A stretch of DNA of 64,000 nucleotides from Brevundimonas naejangsanensis DSM 23858 (GTDB taxonomy: Bacteria; Pseudomonadota; Alphaproteobacteria; Caulobacterales; Caulobacteraceae): contig NZ_ATXN01000005.1 in the NCBI RefSeq assembly GCF_000421705.1, positions 62,001 to 126,000 of the forward strand, read 5' to 3'. The notes under the pieces were generated by a model. The model had not been told where the DNA came from. It was given only the letters and a program-made list of their open reading frames with translations, and made no database searches. Each line of letters opens with the position of its first letter. The first letter of the stretch is position 1. Below, one piece after another: positions 29,490-37,619 of this stretch. Made by a program: the position numbers and the translations under genes.

Positions 29490-30104
29490 ATGGATCGCAT
29501 CGTCGTCGCCGACGACCACCCCCTGTTTCGCGCAGCCTTGAGGTCGGCTGTCGAAAAGGCGTCCGAGGGCGCGCAGATCGTCGAGTGCGCCAGTCTGGCA
29601 GAGGCGCAGGCCGCCCTGTCCGAGGGGCCGGTCGACCTGCTGCTGCTGGACCTGAAGCTGTCGGATGTGGACGGCATGACGGGCCTGACCCTGATCCGCG
29701 CCGATCATCCGGCCGTCCCGGTCGCCGTCGTCTCGGCCAGCGAAGAGGCGCCGACCATCCGCCGCGTCCTGTCGCTGGGGGCGGCGGGCTTCATTCCGAA
29801 ATCGGCCGCCCTGCCCGAAATGGTCGAGGCCATACAGGCCATCCTCGAGGGAGAGACCTGGGCGCCCGAAGTCGAGGCGGCGGGCGAGGAGGAGGCCGAC
29901 CTTCAGGCTCGCATCGCCAGCCTGACGCCGTCGCAGCTGCGGATTCTGGAGGGGCTGAAGGTCGGGCGGCTGAACAAGCAGATCGCCTTCGACCTGGGCG
30001 TCACCGAGGCCACCATCAAAGCGCACCTGACCAGCGTCTTCCGCAAGCTGGGCGTGCAGAACCGGACCCAGGCGGTGATATTGGCGCAGTCGCTGGATAT
30101 TTAG
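29490..30104 (+). CDS. crbR: CrbR-type LuxR-family response regulator
   Basis: 204 residues from ATG 29490 (GGGAAGGA before it); the open frame upstream overlaps the porin start. The receiver domain has acidic residues Asp8-Asp9 and phospho-acceptor Asp54 (LLLDLKLSDVDG). The LuxR-type HTH spans about 140-204 (LTPSQLRILEGLKVGRLNKQ). Next to a CrbS-type kinase and acs, it matches the CrbS/CrbR (MxtR/ErdR) system known to activate acs in gammaproteobacteria. The gene name is by context, not by proven orthology. Convergent with crbS. Confidence 0.82.
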   Translation: MDRIVVADDHPLFRAALRSAVEKASEGAQIVECASLAEAQAALSEGPVDLLLLDLKLSDVDGMTGLTLIRADHPAVPVAVVSASEEAPTIRRVLSLGAAGFIPKSAALPEMVEAIQAILEGETWAPEVEAAGEEEADLQARIASLTPSQLRILEGLKVGRLNKQIAFDLGVTEATIKAHLTSVFRKLGVQNRTQAVILAQSLDI

Positions 30105-30106
30105 CG

Positions 30107-30131
30107 CCCTTCTCCCCTTGTGGGAGAAGGG
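30107..30131. terminator. Hairpin between convergent crbR and crbS
   Basis: A perfect 10-bp stem, CCCTTCTCCC (30107-30116) with GGGAGAAGGG (30122-30131), loop CTTGT. It begins two bases after the crbR stop and touches the crbS stop, so it could serve both genes. It also matches the arms of the repeat at 2877-3038. Confidence 0.65.
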
Positions 30132-33100
30132 TCAGCTTCTCAGAAACGCCTTCAGCGCCGCTGGCTTGACCGGTTTCGGCAACAGCACGGCCCCGGCCGC
30201 CGCCGCCTTCTCCTTCAGCCCGTCGCGGGTGTCGGCGGTGACGAGGGCGATTCGTCTGACTCCCTGCGCGCGCAGGCGGTCGACGGCGGTCAGACCGTCC
30301 GGCTCGTCGTCGCCCAGATGCAGATCGACCAGGGCCGCGTCGAACGGGCCGACCGCCGCACGGGCTTCGGCGACCGAACGCGCGGTCACGGCCTGCGCCC
30401 CCCAGCGGTCCAGCAGGGCCGTCAGGGCGTCGAGGATGGCGGGTTCGTTGTCCACGCACAGCACCCGCAGACCGATCAAGGGCAGGCGCAGGTCGTCGGG
30501 CGTGATCTCCGGTTCGGGCGCCGCAGGGACGCGGGGAACGACGACGCGGAAGGTCGTGCCCCGCCCGACGTGCGAGGCCAGCGACAGCGGGTGGCCCAGC
30601 AGGTCCGACAGCTTCTGCACGATGGCCAGGCCCAGGCCCGCGCCCGGCTCGTCCACCGGGGCGCCAGGCAGGCGCACGAACTCGCCGAAGACCGCCTGCC
30701 GGTCGGCTTCGGCGATGCCGCGCCCGGTGTCGCTGACCAGAATCTGCACCTGCTCGCCGTCGCGCCGGGCGCCGATCAGGACGCGGCCATGGTCGGTGTA
30801 GCGGATGGCGTTGGCGATCAGGTTCTGCAGCATGGAGCGCAGCAGGTCGCGGTCCGAGGCGATCCACAGGCTGGAGGGCGCCGCCGTCAGCGTCAGCCCC
30901 TTGGCGCGGGCGACCGGCGCGAACTCGCGCGCCAGTTCGTCGAACAGGCCGCCCAGGGCCAGCGGCGCCACGGCGGGCCGGACTCCGCCCGCCTCCAGCT
31001 TGGACAGGTTCAGCAGGGCGGTCAGCAGGCGGTGGGCGCTGTCGATGGCGCGGTCGGCGTTGGTCGCCAGGCCGCGCGCAGGCGATCCGGCCAGATCCGC
31101 ATCCTCCCTCAGGGCGGCGATGAACAGGCGCGCGGCGTGCAGCGGCTGCAGCAGGTCATGGCTGGCGGCGGCCAGGAAGCGGGTCTTGGAGGCGGTGGCG
31201 TCCTCGGCCGTGCGCCGGGCCTCCTCCAGCCGTTCGGTGCGGTCGGCGACGCGGGCCTCCAGCCGTTCATTGGCCTCCTCCAGCTCGCGCGCGGCGCGGC
31301 GCAGGGCGGTGATGTCGGTATAGCTGGTGGCGTAGCCGCCGCCGGGAATGGGCGCGCCGGAAGAGCGCAGGATGCGGCCGTCGGGCTGTTCGCGCTCGTG
31401 GTCGTGGGGGATGCGGCGGGCCAGAGCCTCCAGCCGCCGCTCGACCCAGCTGTCGATCTCGTGATCCGGCACGCCCGCCTCGCCGCGTTCGGCGTTCAGG
31501 CGATAGACGGCGGCGACGGGCAGGCCGACGTGGACGAAGCCCGCGGGCAGGTCGAACATCTCGACATAGCGGCGGTTCCAGGCGGTCAGGCGCAGGTCTT
31601 CGTCGACGACGCTGACGCCCTGATCGATGTTGTCCAGCGTGGTCTGCAACAGGTCGCGGTTGAACTGGACGGCCTGCGACGCCTCGTCGAGCATGCGCAC
31701 CACGTCCTCGGGCGCGCGGCCTCCGGCGGCCAGGGCGGCGGCCAGGACGCGGCGGGCGGCGGCGGCGCCGACGGCTCCGGCCAGCATCCGCTCAGCCGCG
31801 CGGGCCAGGGCGGCGTCGGCCGGGTCGGCGTCCTTGAGGCGGGTGTCCGTCTCGCGCGCCCAGGCGGCGAAGGCGCGCTCGGCTCGTTCGTCGCCGATGA
31901 AGCGGGCGACCAGGGCGCGCAGGTCGCCGACCGAGGCCCCGGCCGAGCCGCCGCGTCCCTCCATCCAGTCCGGGCCGAGCCGGTCGACGAAGGCTCGGGC
32001 CTGCACCCGGTCGATCAGGCGCGGCGGCCGCGCCCGCGACACCAGGACGAAGACGCCCAGGTTCAGCGCCAGGCTCAGGAAGACGCCCGCCGCGAACGGG
32101 TCTTCCAGTCCCAGCATGGCGGGGACATTCAGGCCGAAGCCGGGCGCCAGCTGTGGCGCGGCCAGCATGACGGCCCAGACCGCCATCCCCGCCGCCAGCC
32201 CGGCCAGGGCGCCGCTGGCCCGCCCGCCGCGCCACAGCACCGCTCCGAACAGCGACGGCGCCAACTGGGCCAGGGCGGCGAAGGACACCAGGCCGATGGC
32301 GGCCAGCCCGCTGGACCGGTCCATCGCCAGATAATAGAGCCAGGCCAGCAGCAGCAGGCCGACGATAGCCAGACGACGGATGTTGAGCAGGGTTCGGGCC
32401 ATGTCCGGGGGGGCCATGTCCGGCGGGGCCGCGCCGCGCCGCCGGCCGGCGCCCATCAACGGCAGGACCAGGTTGTTGGACACCATGGCCGACAGGGCCA
32501 CGGCCTCGACGATGACCATGGCGGTGGCGGCCGAGAAGCCGCCGACGAAGACCACGGCGGTCAGCAGGCTCTGCCGCGCGCCCAGCGGCAGGGCCAGCAC
32601 CAGCAGGTCGGGGTTGGTCTGTGGCGTGAACAGTCCGCCCGCCGCCACCAGCGGCAGGACCGCAAGCGTGGTCAGGAGCAGATACAGCGGGAAGATCCAG
32701 CGCGCGCGTCGCACCTGGGCCGGATCGCCGCCCTCCACGAAGGCGACGTGGAACTGACGCGGCAGGCAGAATATGGCCAGCGTCGCCACCAGGGTGATGG
32801 CGATGAAGCGGGCGTCGATATGCGGCCATGTTCCCAACTGTCCCAGACTGTCGGTTACGGCCTGCCGAGACGGTGACGCGGCCAGCAGGAAGATGGCGAA
32901 CACGGCCACAGCCAGCAGGGCGGCCAGCTTGACGATGGACTCGATGCCGATGGCCTGGATCAGGCCGCGATTGTGCTCGGTCAGGTCGGGCCGTCGCGCG
33001 CCGAACAGGATGGCGAACCCGGCCAGCACCGCCGCCATGACCAGAACAGTCAGGCTCTCGGACCCGGCGACGGGGGTGCCCGCCGTGATCATCTCGCCCG

Positions 33101-33530
33101 CCATCGACAGCGACTTGAGCTGAAGCGCGATGTAGGGGACCGAGCCGAGGATGGCGACGCCCGCCACCGCCGCGCCCAGCGCCGGGCTCTTGCCGTAGCG
33201 CGACGAGATGAAGTCGGCCATCGAGCCGACGTTCTCGCGCCGGGCGGCCGAGGCGATGCGCCGCCACAGCGGCAGCAGCAGCGTCAGCCCCAGGACCGGC
33301 CCGGCGTAGATGGGCAGATACTCCCACCCGTCGCGCGCCGCCGTGCCCACCGCGCCGTAGTAGGTCCACGATGTGCAGTATATGGCCAGCGACAGCGCAT
33401 AGAGCGACGGCCCCAGCATGCCGCGCCGCGCCTTGATCTGCGGCCGCTCGTACCACCAGGCGATACCGAACAGGGCGGCCATGTAGAAGGCCGTCAGGGC
33501 CAGGGTGGCGAGGCTGAACATGGGCGTCAT
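30132..33530 (-). CDS. crbS: CrbS-type sodium/solute-symporter hybrid sensor histidine kinase
   Basis: 1132 residues. The first 500 or so form an SLC5/SSS domain with about 13 membrane segments (YCTSWTYYGAVGTAA, then GSMADFISSRYGKSPALGA). A linker, a PAS domain (about 625-735) and a coiled coil follow. The HisKA domain has His791 (ASHDLLQPLHAARLF), then HATPase_c (DTGRGIAEADRQAV) and a C-terminal receiver with Asp1069 (ALVDLHLGDDEPDG). Relatives CrbS/MxtR/CbrA link substrate sensing by a transporter-like domain to phosphorelay. The partner is probably the convergent CrbR. The MHS transporter gene ends about 100 bases upstream, behind a terminator. Confidence 0.9.
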   Translation of the reverse strand: MTPMFSLATLALTAFYMAALFGIAWWYERPQIKARRGMLGPSLYALSLAIYCTSWTYYGAVGTAARDGWEYLPIYAGPVLGLTLLLPLWRRIASAARRENVGSMADFISSRYGKSPALGAAVAGVAILGSVPYIALQLKSLSMAGEMITAGTPVAGSESLTVLVMAAVLAGFAILFGARRPDLTEHNRGLIQAIGIESIVKLAALLAVAVFAIFLLAASPSRQAVTDSLGQLGTWPHIDARFIAITLVATLAIFCLPRQFHVAFVEGGDPAQVRRARWIFPLYLLLTTLAVLPLVAAGGLFTPQTNPDLLVLALPLGARQSLLTAVVFVGGFSAATAMVIVEAVALSAMVSNNLVLPLMGAGRRRGAAPPDMAPPDMARTLLNIRRLAIVGLLLLAWLYYLAMDRSSGLAAIGLVSFAALAQLAPSLFGAVLWRGGRASGALAGLAAGMAVWAVMLAAPQLAPGFGLNVPAMLGLEDPFAAGVFLSLALNLGVFVLVSRARPPRLIDRVQARAFVDRLGPDWMEGRGGSAGASVGDLRALVARFIGDERAERAFAAWARETDTRLKDADPADAALARAAERMLAGAVGAAAARRVLAAALAAGGRAPEDVVRMLDEASQAVQFNRDLLQTTLDNIDQGVSVVDEDLRLTAWNRRYVEMFDLPAGFVHVGLPVAAVYRLNAERGEAGVPDHEIDSWVERRLEALARRIPHDHEREQPDGRILRSSGAPIPGGGYATSYTDITALRRAARELEEANERLEARVADRTERLEEARRTAEDATASKTRFLAAASHDLLQPLHAARLFIAALREDADLAGSPARGLATNADRAIDSAHRLLTALLNLSKLEAGGVRPAVAPLALGGLFDELAREFAPVARAKGLTLTAAPSSLWIASDRDLLRSMLQNLIANAIRYTDHGRVLIGARRDGEQVQILVSDTGRGIAEADRQAVFGEFVRLPGAPVDEPGAGLGLAIVQKLSDLLGHPLSLASHVGRGTTFRVVVPRVPAAPEPEITPDDLRLPLIGLRVLCVDNEPAILDALTALLDRWGAQAVTARSVAEARAAVGPFDAALVDLHLGDDEPDGLTAVDRLRAQGVRRIALVTADTRDGLKEKAAAAGAVLLPKPVKPAALKAFLRS

Positions 33531-33560
33531 CTGGGCCGGGCGCGATCACGCGGGCAAGTG

Positions 33561-33595
33561 AAAAAGAGGGCGGCTAGGCCGAAGCCGGACCGCCC
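33561..33595 (-). terminator. Terminator after the MHS transporter gene (minus strand)
   Basis: Stem GGGCGG (33568-33573) pairs with CCGCCC (33590-33595), with a second GGC/GCC stem inside. The A-run at 33561-33565 reads as a T-run after the stem on the minus strand. It separates the transporter from crbS. Confidence 0.65.
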
Positions 33596-33633
33596 GCAGG
33601 TTGGCGAAAGTCAGTTGTTACGTAGGTTCCCGA

Positions 33634-35304
33634 TCAGTCGTGGATGTTCACGTCCTTGCCCTCCTTCACGAAGAGGACGCCGATGATCAGGGTCAGAACG
33701 GCGATGGCGATGGGGTACCACAGGCCGTAGTAGATGTTGCCCGTCGCCGCGACCATGGCGAACGCCGTGGTCGGCAGGAAGCCGCCGAACCAGCCGTTGC
33801 CGATGTGATAGGGCAGGGACATGGAGGTGTAGCGCACCTTGGTCGGGAACATCTCGACCAGGGCGGCGGCGATCGGGCCGTAGACCATGGTCACATACAG
33901 CACCAGCAGGAACAGGATGCCGATCACCAGCGGCTTGTTGACCAGTTCGCTGTCGGCCTTGGCCGGATAGCCGGCTTCGGTCAGGGCGGCGGTCAGGCCG
34001 GCGTCCCAGGTCTTCTTCTGCGCGTCGAAGTCCGCCTTGGGCATGATCTTGCCGTTGAAGCTGTCGACCACGCGATCGCCGATGCGCACCTGGGCCACGG
34101 TCCCGGCGGGGGCGGCCTCATTGACGTAGGTGACGCCCGCCTTGGCCAGATGGGTTTTGGCGACGTCGCACGAGCTGTTGAAGACGGTCTTGCCGACTGG
34201 GTCGAACTGGAAGTGGCAGTCGGCCGGGTCGGCGACGACGGTCACCGGCGACGAGGCCGCCGCAGCGGCCAGGCGCGGGTTGGCCGCCTCCGTCAGGGCG
34301 CCGAACAGCGGGAAGTAGGTCACGGCGGCCAGCAGGCAGCCCGCCATGATGATGGGCTTGCGGCCGATCTTGTCCGACAGCCAGCCGAAGATGATGAAGA
34401 AGGGCGTCGCCAGCGCCAGGGCGGCGGCGATCATGATGTTGGCCAGGGTCGGATCGACCCTCAGCGTCTTCTCCAGGAAGAAGAGGGCGTAGAACTGACC
34501 CGTGTACCAGACCACGGCCTGACCAGCCGCCAGGCCGAACAGGGCGATCAGCACCAGCTTCAGGTTCGGCCACTTCATGAAGCTGTCCTTCAGCGGGGTG
34601 GTCGAGCCCTTGCCCTCGGCCTTCATGCGCTTGAACGCCGGGCTTTCCGACAGCTTCAGGCGAATCCACAGGGACACGCCCAGCAGCAGGATCGAGACCA
34701 GGAAGGGGATGCGCCAACCCCATGCGACGAAGGCTTCCTCGCCGATGGTGAAGCGGACGCCCAGGATCACGGCCAGGCTGAGCAGCAGGCCCACGGTGGC
34801 GGTGATCTGGATGAAGGAGGTGTAGAAGCCGCGCTTGCCCTCCGGGGCGTGCTCGGCGACGTAGGTGGCGGCGCCGCCGTATTCCCCGCCCAGCGCCAGG
34901 CCCTGGATCAGGCGCATCAGCACCAGGATGATCGGGGCGGCGATGCCGATGGCGGCATAGGGCGGCAACAGGCCGACCACGAAGGTCGAGACGCCCATCA
35001 GCAGCATGGTCACCAGGAAGGTGTTCTTGCGCCCCCACAGATCGCCCATGCGGCCGAAGACGATGGCCCCGAACGGGCGCACGGCGAAACCGGCGGCGAA
35101 GGCCATCAGGGCGAAGATGAAGCCGGTGGTCTCATTCACGCCCGAGAAGAACTGGGCGGAAATGATCGCGGCCAGCGAGCCGTAGAGATAGAAGTCGTAC
35201 CATTCGATAACGGTGCCGACGGAGGAGGCGAGAATCACCAGCCGGTCGTTCTTGTCGACCGTGTGCTCGCCGCCGTCCGCCGCACCTATGGCGCGGTCGG
35301 TCAT
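33634..35304 (-). CDS. MHS-family (metabolite:H+ symporter) MFS transporter
   Basis: 556 residues from ATG 35304 (AGGAAGGG before it). The MHS start (SSVGTVIEWYDFYLYGSLAA) and the MFS motif FGRMGDLWGRKNTFLVTM are clear. About 12 membrane segments are present, longer than the usual 430-residue MHS protein because of a hydrophilic insert of about 115 residues (around residues 350-465) with two cysteines, after the LFGALTEAANPRLA segment. The family carries carboxylates such as citrate, alpha-ketoglutarate or shikimate, and osmolytes. The location beside crbS and gabD, with a shared operator-like site, suggests a short carboxylate. Confidence 0.87.
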   Translation of the reverse strand: MTDRAIGAADGGEHTVDKNDRLVILASSVGTVIEWYDFYLYGSLAAIISAQFFSGVNETTGFIFALMAFAAGFAVRPFGAIVFGRMGDLWGRKNTFLVTMLLMGVSTFVVGLLPPYAAIGIAAPIILVLMRLIQGLALGGEYGGAATYVAEHAPEGKRGFYTSFIQITATVGLLLSLAVILGVRFTIGEEAFVAWGWRIPFLVSILLLGVSLWIRLKLSESPAFKRMKAEGKGSTTPLKDSFMKWPNLKLVLIALFGLAAGQAVVWYTGQFYALFFLEKTLRVDPTLANIMIAAALALATPFFIIFGWLSDKIGRKPIIMAGCLLAAVTYFPLFGALTEAANPRLAAAAASSPVTVVADPADCHFQFDPVGKTVFNSSCDVAKTHLAKAGVTYVNEAAPAGTVAQVRIGDRVVDSFNGKIMPKADFDAQKKTWDAGLTAALTEAGYPAKADSELVNKPLVIGILFLLVLYVTMVYGPIAAALVEMFPTKVRYTSMSLPYHIGNGWFGGFLPTTAFAMVAATGNIYYGLWYPIAIAVLTLIIGVLFVKEGKDVNIHD

Positions 35305-35417
35305 GGGCAGTCCCTTCCTGTGCGGCCGCGAAGCGCGGCGCGTTTCCCTCGCGCCCGGCGTGCTTTGCGCCGAGCGTCGGAAGGGAGAGTGACAGCAGGA
35401 ACGCAGGTTTGCGGAGA

Positions 35418-35432
35418 GCGACCTTGGTCGAA
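35418..35432. promoter_or_regulatory. Candidate CrbR operator, copy 2
   Basis: Minus-strand sequence TTCGACCAAGGTCGC, containing the inverted repeat CGACC-TT-GGTCG on the plus strand. It lies 114 bases before the MHS transporter start, a spacing like that of copy 1 to the porin gene (104). The remaining 35305-35477 gap shows a smaller inverted repeat (CGGCGTGCTTTGCGCCG) but no gene. Confidence 0.5.
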
Positions 35433-35477
35433 TAATCGCAGTAAGGAACCGCGACCCTTTCTCATCAGGATAGGGGG

Positions 35478-36923
35478 CTAAATCCCCATGCAGAGGTATT
35501 TGATCTCCAGGTAGTCCTCGATGCCGTGGCTGGAGCCTTCGCGGCCGAGGCCGGACTGCTTGATGCCGCCGAAGGGGGCGACCTCGGTGGAGATCAGGCC
35601 GGTGTTGATGCCGATCATGCCGGTCTGCATCGCCTCGGCCACGCGCCAGACGCGGCTCAGGTCGCGGGCGTAGAAATAGCCCGCCAGGCCGAAGATGGTG
35701 TCGTTGGCCAGGGCGACGCCTTCCTCTTCCGTCTCGAAGCGGACGACGCCGGAGACGGGACCGAAGGTCTCCTCGCGGCACATCTGCATGTCTTGCGTCA
35801 CGCCCGACAGGACCGTCGGCTGGTAGAAGGTGCGGCCCAGGTTGTGGCGTTCGCCGCCGGTCAAAAGGGTCGCCCCCTTGGCCAGGGCGTCGGCGACGTG
35901 TTCCTCGACCTTCTTCACCGCCTCTTCGTCGATCAGGGGGCCGATCTGGACGCCGTCGTCCAGGCCGTTTCCGACCCTCAGCGCCTGCGTCGCCTTCGTC
36001 AGCTTGGCGATGAACTCGTCATGGACGGCGGCCTGCACATAGAAGCGGTTGGTGCAGACGCAGGTCTGGCCCGCGTTGCGGTACTTGGAGGCCACGGCGC
36101 CCGCCACGGCCGCGTCCACATCGGCGTCGTCGAAGACGAGGAAGGGGGCGTTGCCGCCCAGCTCCAGGCTCATTTTCTTGATGGTCGGCGAGGATTGCTC
36201 CATCAGCAGGCGGCCGATCTCGGTCGAGCCGGTGAAGCTGATCTTTCGCACCGTCTCATTGGACGTCAGTTCGCCGCCGATGGCCGAGGCCGAGCCGGTG
36301 ACGACGTTGAACAGGCCGGGCGGCAGGCCCGCTTCTTCCGCCAGCGCGGCCAGCGCCAAGGCCGACAGCGGCGTCTGGCTGGCGGGCTTCAGCACCACGG
36401 CGCAACCGGCGGCCAGCGCTGGGCCGACCTTGCGGGTGATCATGGCGGCGGGGAAGTTCCACGGCGTGATGGCCCCGACCACCCCGACCGGCTGGCGCAG
36501 AGTCACCAGCCGCTTGGAGGCGTCATGGCTGGGGATGACCTCGCCATAGGTGCGTTTGCCCTCTTCGGCGAACCATTCGATGAAGCTGGCGGCATAGGCG
36601 ATCTCGCCCTTGGCCTCGGTCAGGCTCTTGCCCTGTTCTCGGGTCAACAGGCGGCCAAGGGCGTCCTGCTCGCTCATCATCAGGTCGAACCAGCGGCGAA
36701 GAATGCGGGCGCGCTCGCCCGCCGTTTTCGCGGCCCACGGCTTCATGGCGGCCTCGGCGGCGGCGATGGCGCGGCGGGTCTCAGGGGCGCCCATGTCGGG
36801 CACCGTCGCCAGTACCTCGCCCGTGGCCGGGTTGGTCACTTCGAGGGTTCCGCCGCCGTCGGCGTCGATCCAGCGGCCGTCGACATAGGCCTGATGACGC
36901 AGCAGACGGGCGGGATCAGACAT
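35478..36923 (-). CDS. gabD: NAD(P)-dependent succinate-semialdehyde dehydrogenase
   Basis: 481 residues, standard GabD length. Aldehyde dehydrogenase motifs: TPWNFPAAMITRKVGPALAAG, KPASQTPLSALAL, FTGSTEIGRLLM, ELGGNAPFLVF (catalytic Glu) and GQTCVCTNRFYV with the catalytic Cys. The end (GGIKQSGLGREGSSHGIEDY) is typical of the SSADH branch. It oxidises succinate semialdehyde to succinate for the TCA cycle. No gabT is adjacent. It may be cotranscribed with the MHS transporter, but the 173-base gap with its own operator-like site argues for an internal promoter. Confidence 0.88.
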   Translation of the reverse strand: MSDPARLLRHQAYVDGRWIDADGGGTLEVTNPATGEVLATVPDMGAPETRRAIAAAEAAMKPWAAKTAGERARILRRWFDLMMSEQDALGRLLTREQGKSLTEAKGEIAYAASFIEWFAEEGKRTYGEVIPSHDASKRLVTLRQPVGVVGAITPWNFPAAMITRKVGPALAAGCAVVLKPASQTPLSALALAALAEEAGLPPGLFNVVTGSASAIGGELTSNETVRKISFTGSTEIGRLLMEQSSPTIKKMSLELGGNAPFLVFDDADVDAAVAGAVASKYRNAGQTCVCTNRFYVQAAVHDEFIAKLTKATQALRVGNGLDDGVQIGPLIDEEAVKKVEEHVADALAKGATLLTGGERHNLGRTFYQPTVLSGVTQDMQMCREETFGPVSGVVRFETEEEGVALANDTIFGLAGYFYARDLSRVWRVAEAMQTGMIGINTGLISTEVAPFGGIKQSGLGREGSSHGIEDYLEIKYLCMGI

Positions 36924-37016
36924 GGGGCGAACTCCTTGGACGCAAGACGCAGGAACGAGGGCGGGGAGCCGTTATAATGCGTCGGCGCGGACGAGGCTGC
37001 ACGGCCGCGCGAAAGT

Positions 37017-37619
37017 CTAGCCGAGCATCAGCCCCATGCGGACCAGTGCCGACAGGCTGTCGGCCTCCATCTTGGCCATGACCTTGGCGCGGAAGACCTC
37101 GACCGTGCGCGGGCTGATCTTCAGCTGCAGCGCGATCTCCTTGTTGGACAAGCCCGCGATCAGGGAGTCGAAGACCTGGCGCTCGCGCGGGGTCAGCCGC
37201 CCCAGCCGCATCTGCGCCGCCTGACGGGCCTGCTGGCGTTGGTCCAGATCGTCCATCCGGTTCAGACAGGCGCGGACGGCCTCGATCAGGCGCTCAGGGT
37301 CGAACGGCTTTTCGATGAAGTCGACGATGCCTGACTTCATCATCTGCACCGCCATCGTCACATCGGCGTGGCCGGTGATGACGATGATGGGCCAGGCGTT
37401 TCCGCGCAGCTCGATCAGGCGGCGCACCAGTTCGCCGCCGTCCATGCCGGGCATCCGCACATCGGTGATGACGCAGGCGGCGGCGTCCTGCGGCAGGGCG
37501 GCGAAGAAGTCGGCGCCTCCGGCGAAGCCGCGCGCCCGCACGCCGTCGGCGCGCAACAGGGCCAGCAGGGAGTCCCGGACGGCGTGATCGTCATCGATGA
37601 CGAAGACGGAACGGCTCAT
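37017..37619 (-). CDS. FixJ-type response regulator
   Basis: 200 residues. The receiver domain (SVFVIDDDHAVRDSLLALL) has phospho-acceptor Asp53 in VITDVRMPGMDG. The LuxR-type HTH domain follows (LGRLTPRERQVFDSLIAGLSNKEI). It is FixJ/TodT-like. It overlaps the upstream sensor kinase gene by four bases, so the two form one operon and probably one phosphorelay. Target genes are unknown; gabD and the transporter lie directly downstream on the same strand. Confidence 0.88.
   Translation of the reverse strand: MSRSVFVIDDDHAVRDSLLALLRADGVRARGFAGGADFFAALPQDAAACVITDVRMPGMDGGELVRRLIELRGNAWPIIVITGHADVTMAVQMMKSGIVDFIEKPFDPERLIEAVRACLNRMDDLDQRQQARQAAQMRLGRLTPRERQVFDSLIAGLSNKEIALQLKISPRTVEVFRAKVMAKMEADSLSALVRMGLMLG

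Noticed and set aside
30120..32876. Very long plus-strand ORF of 918 codons
   Set aside because: It is the antisense of the crbS kinase gene. High GC3 creates long open frames opposite real genes; the translation is Gln/Gly/Arg-rich without domains.
37616..37619. Four-base overlap as possible frameshift fusing kinase and regulator
   Set aside because: A normal ATGA-type stop/start overlap; both proteins are full length for their families.
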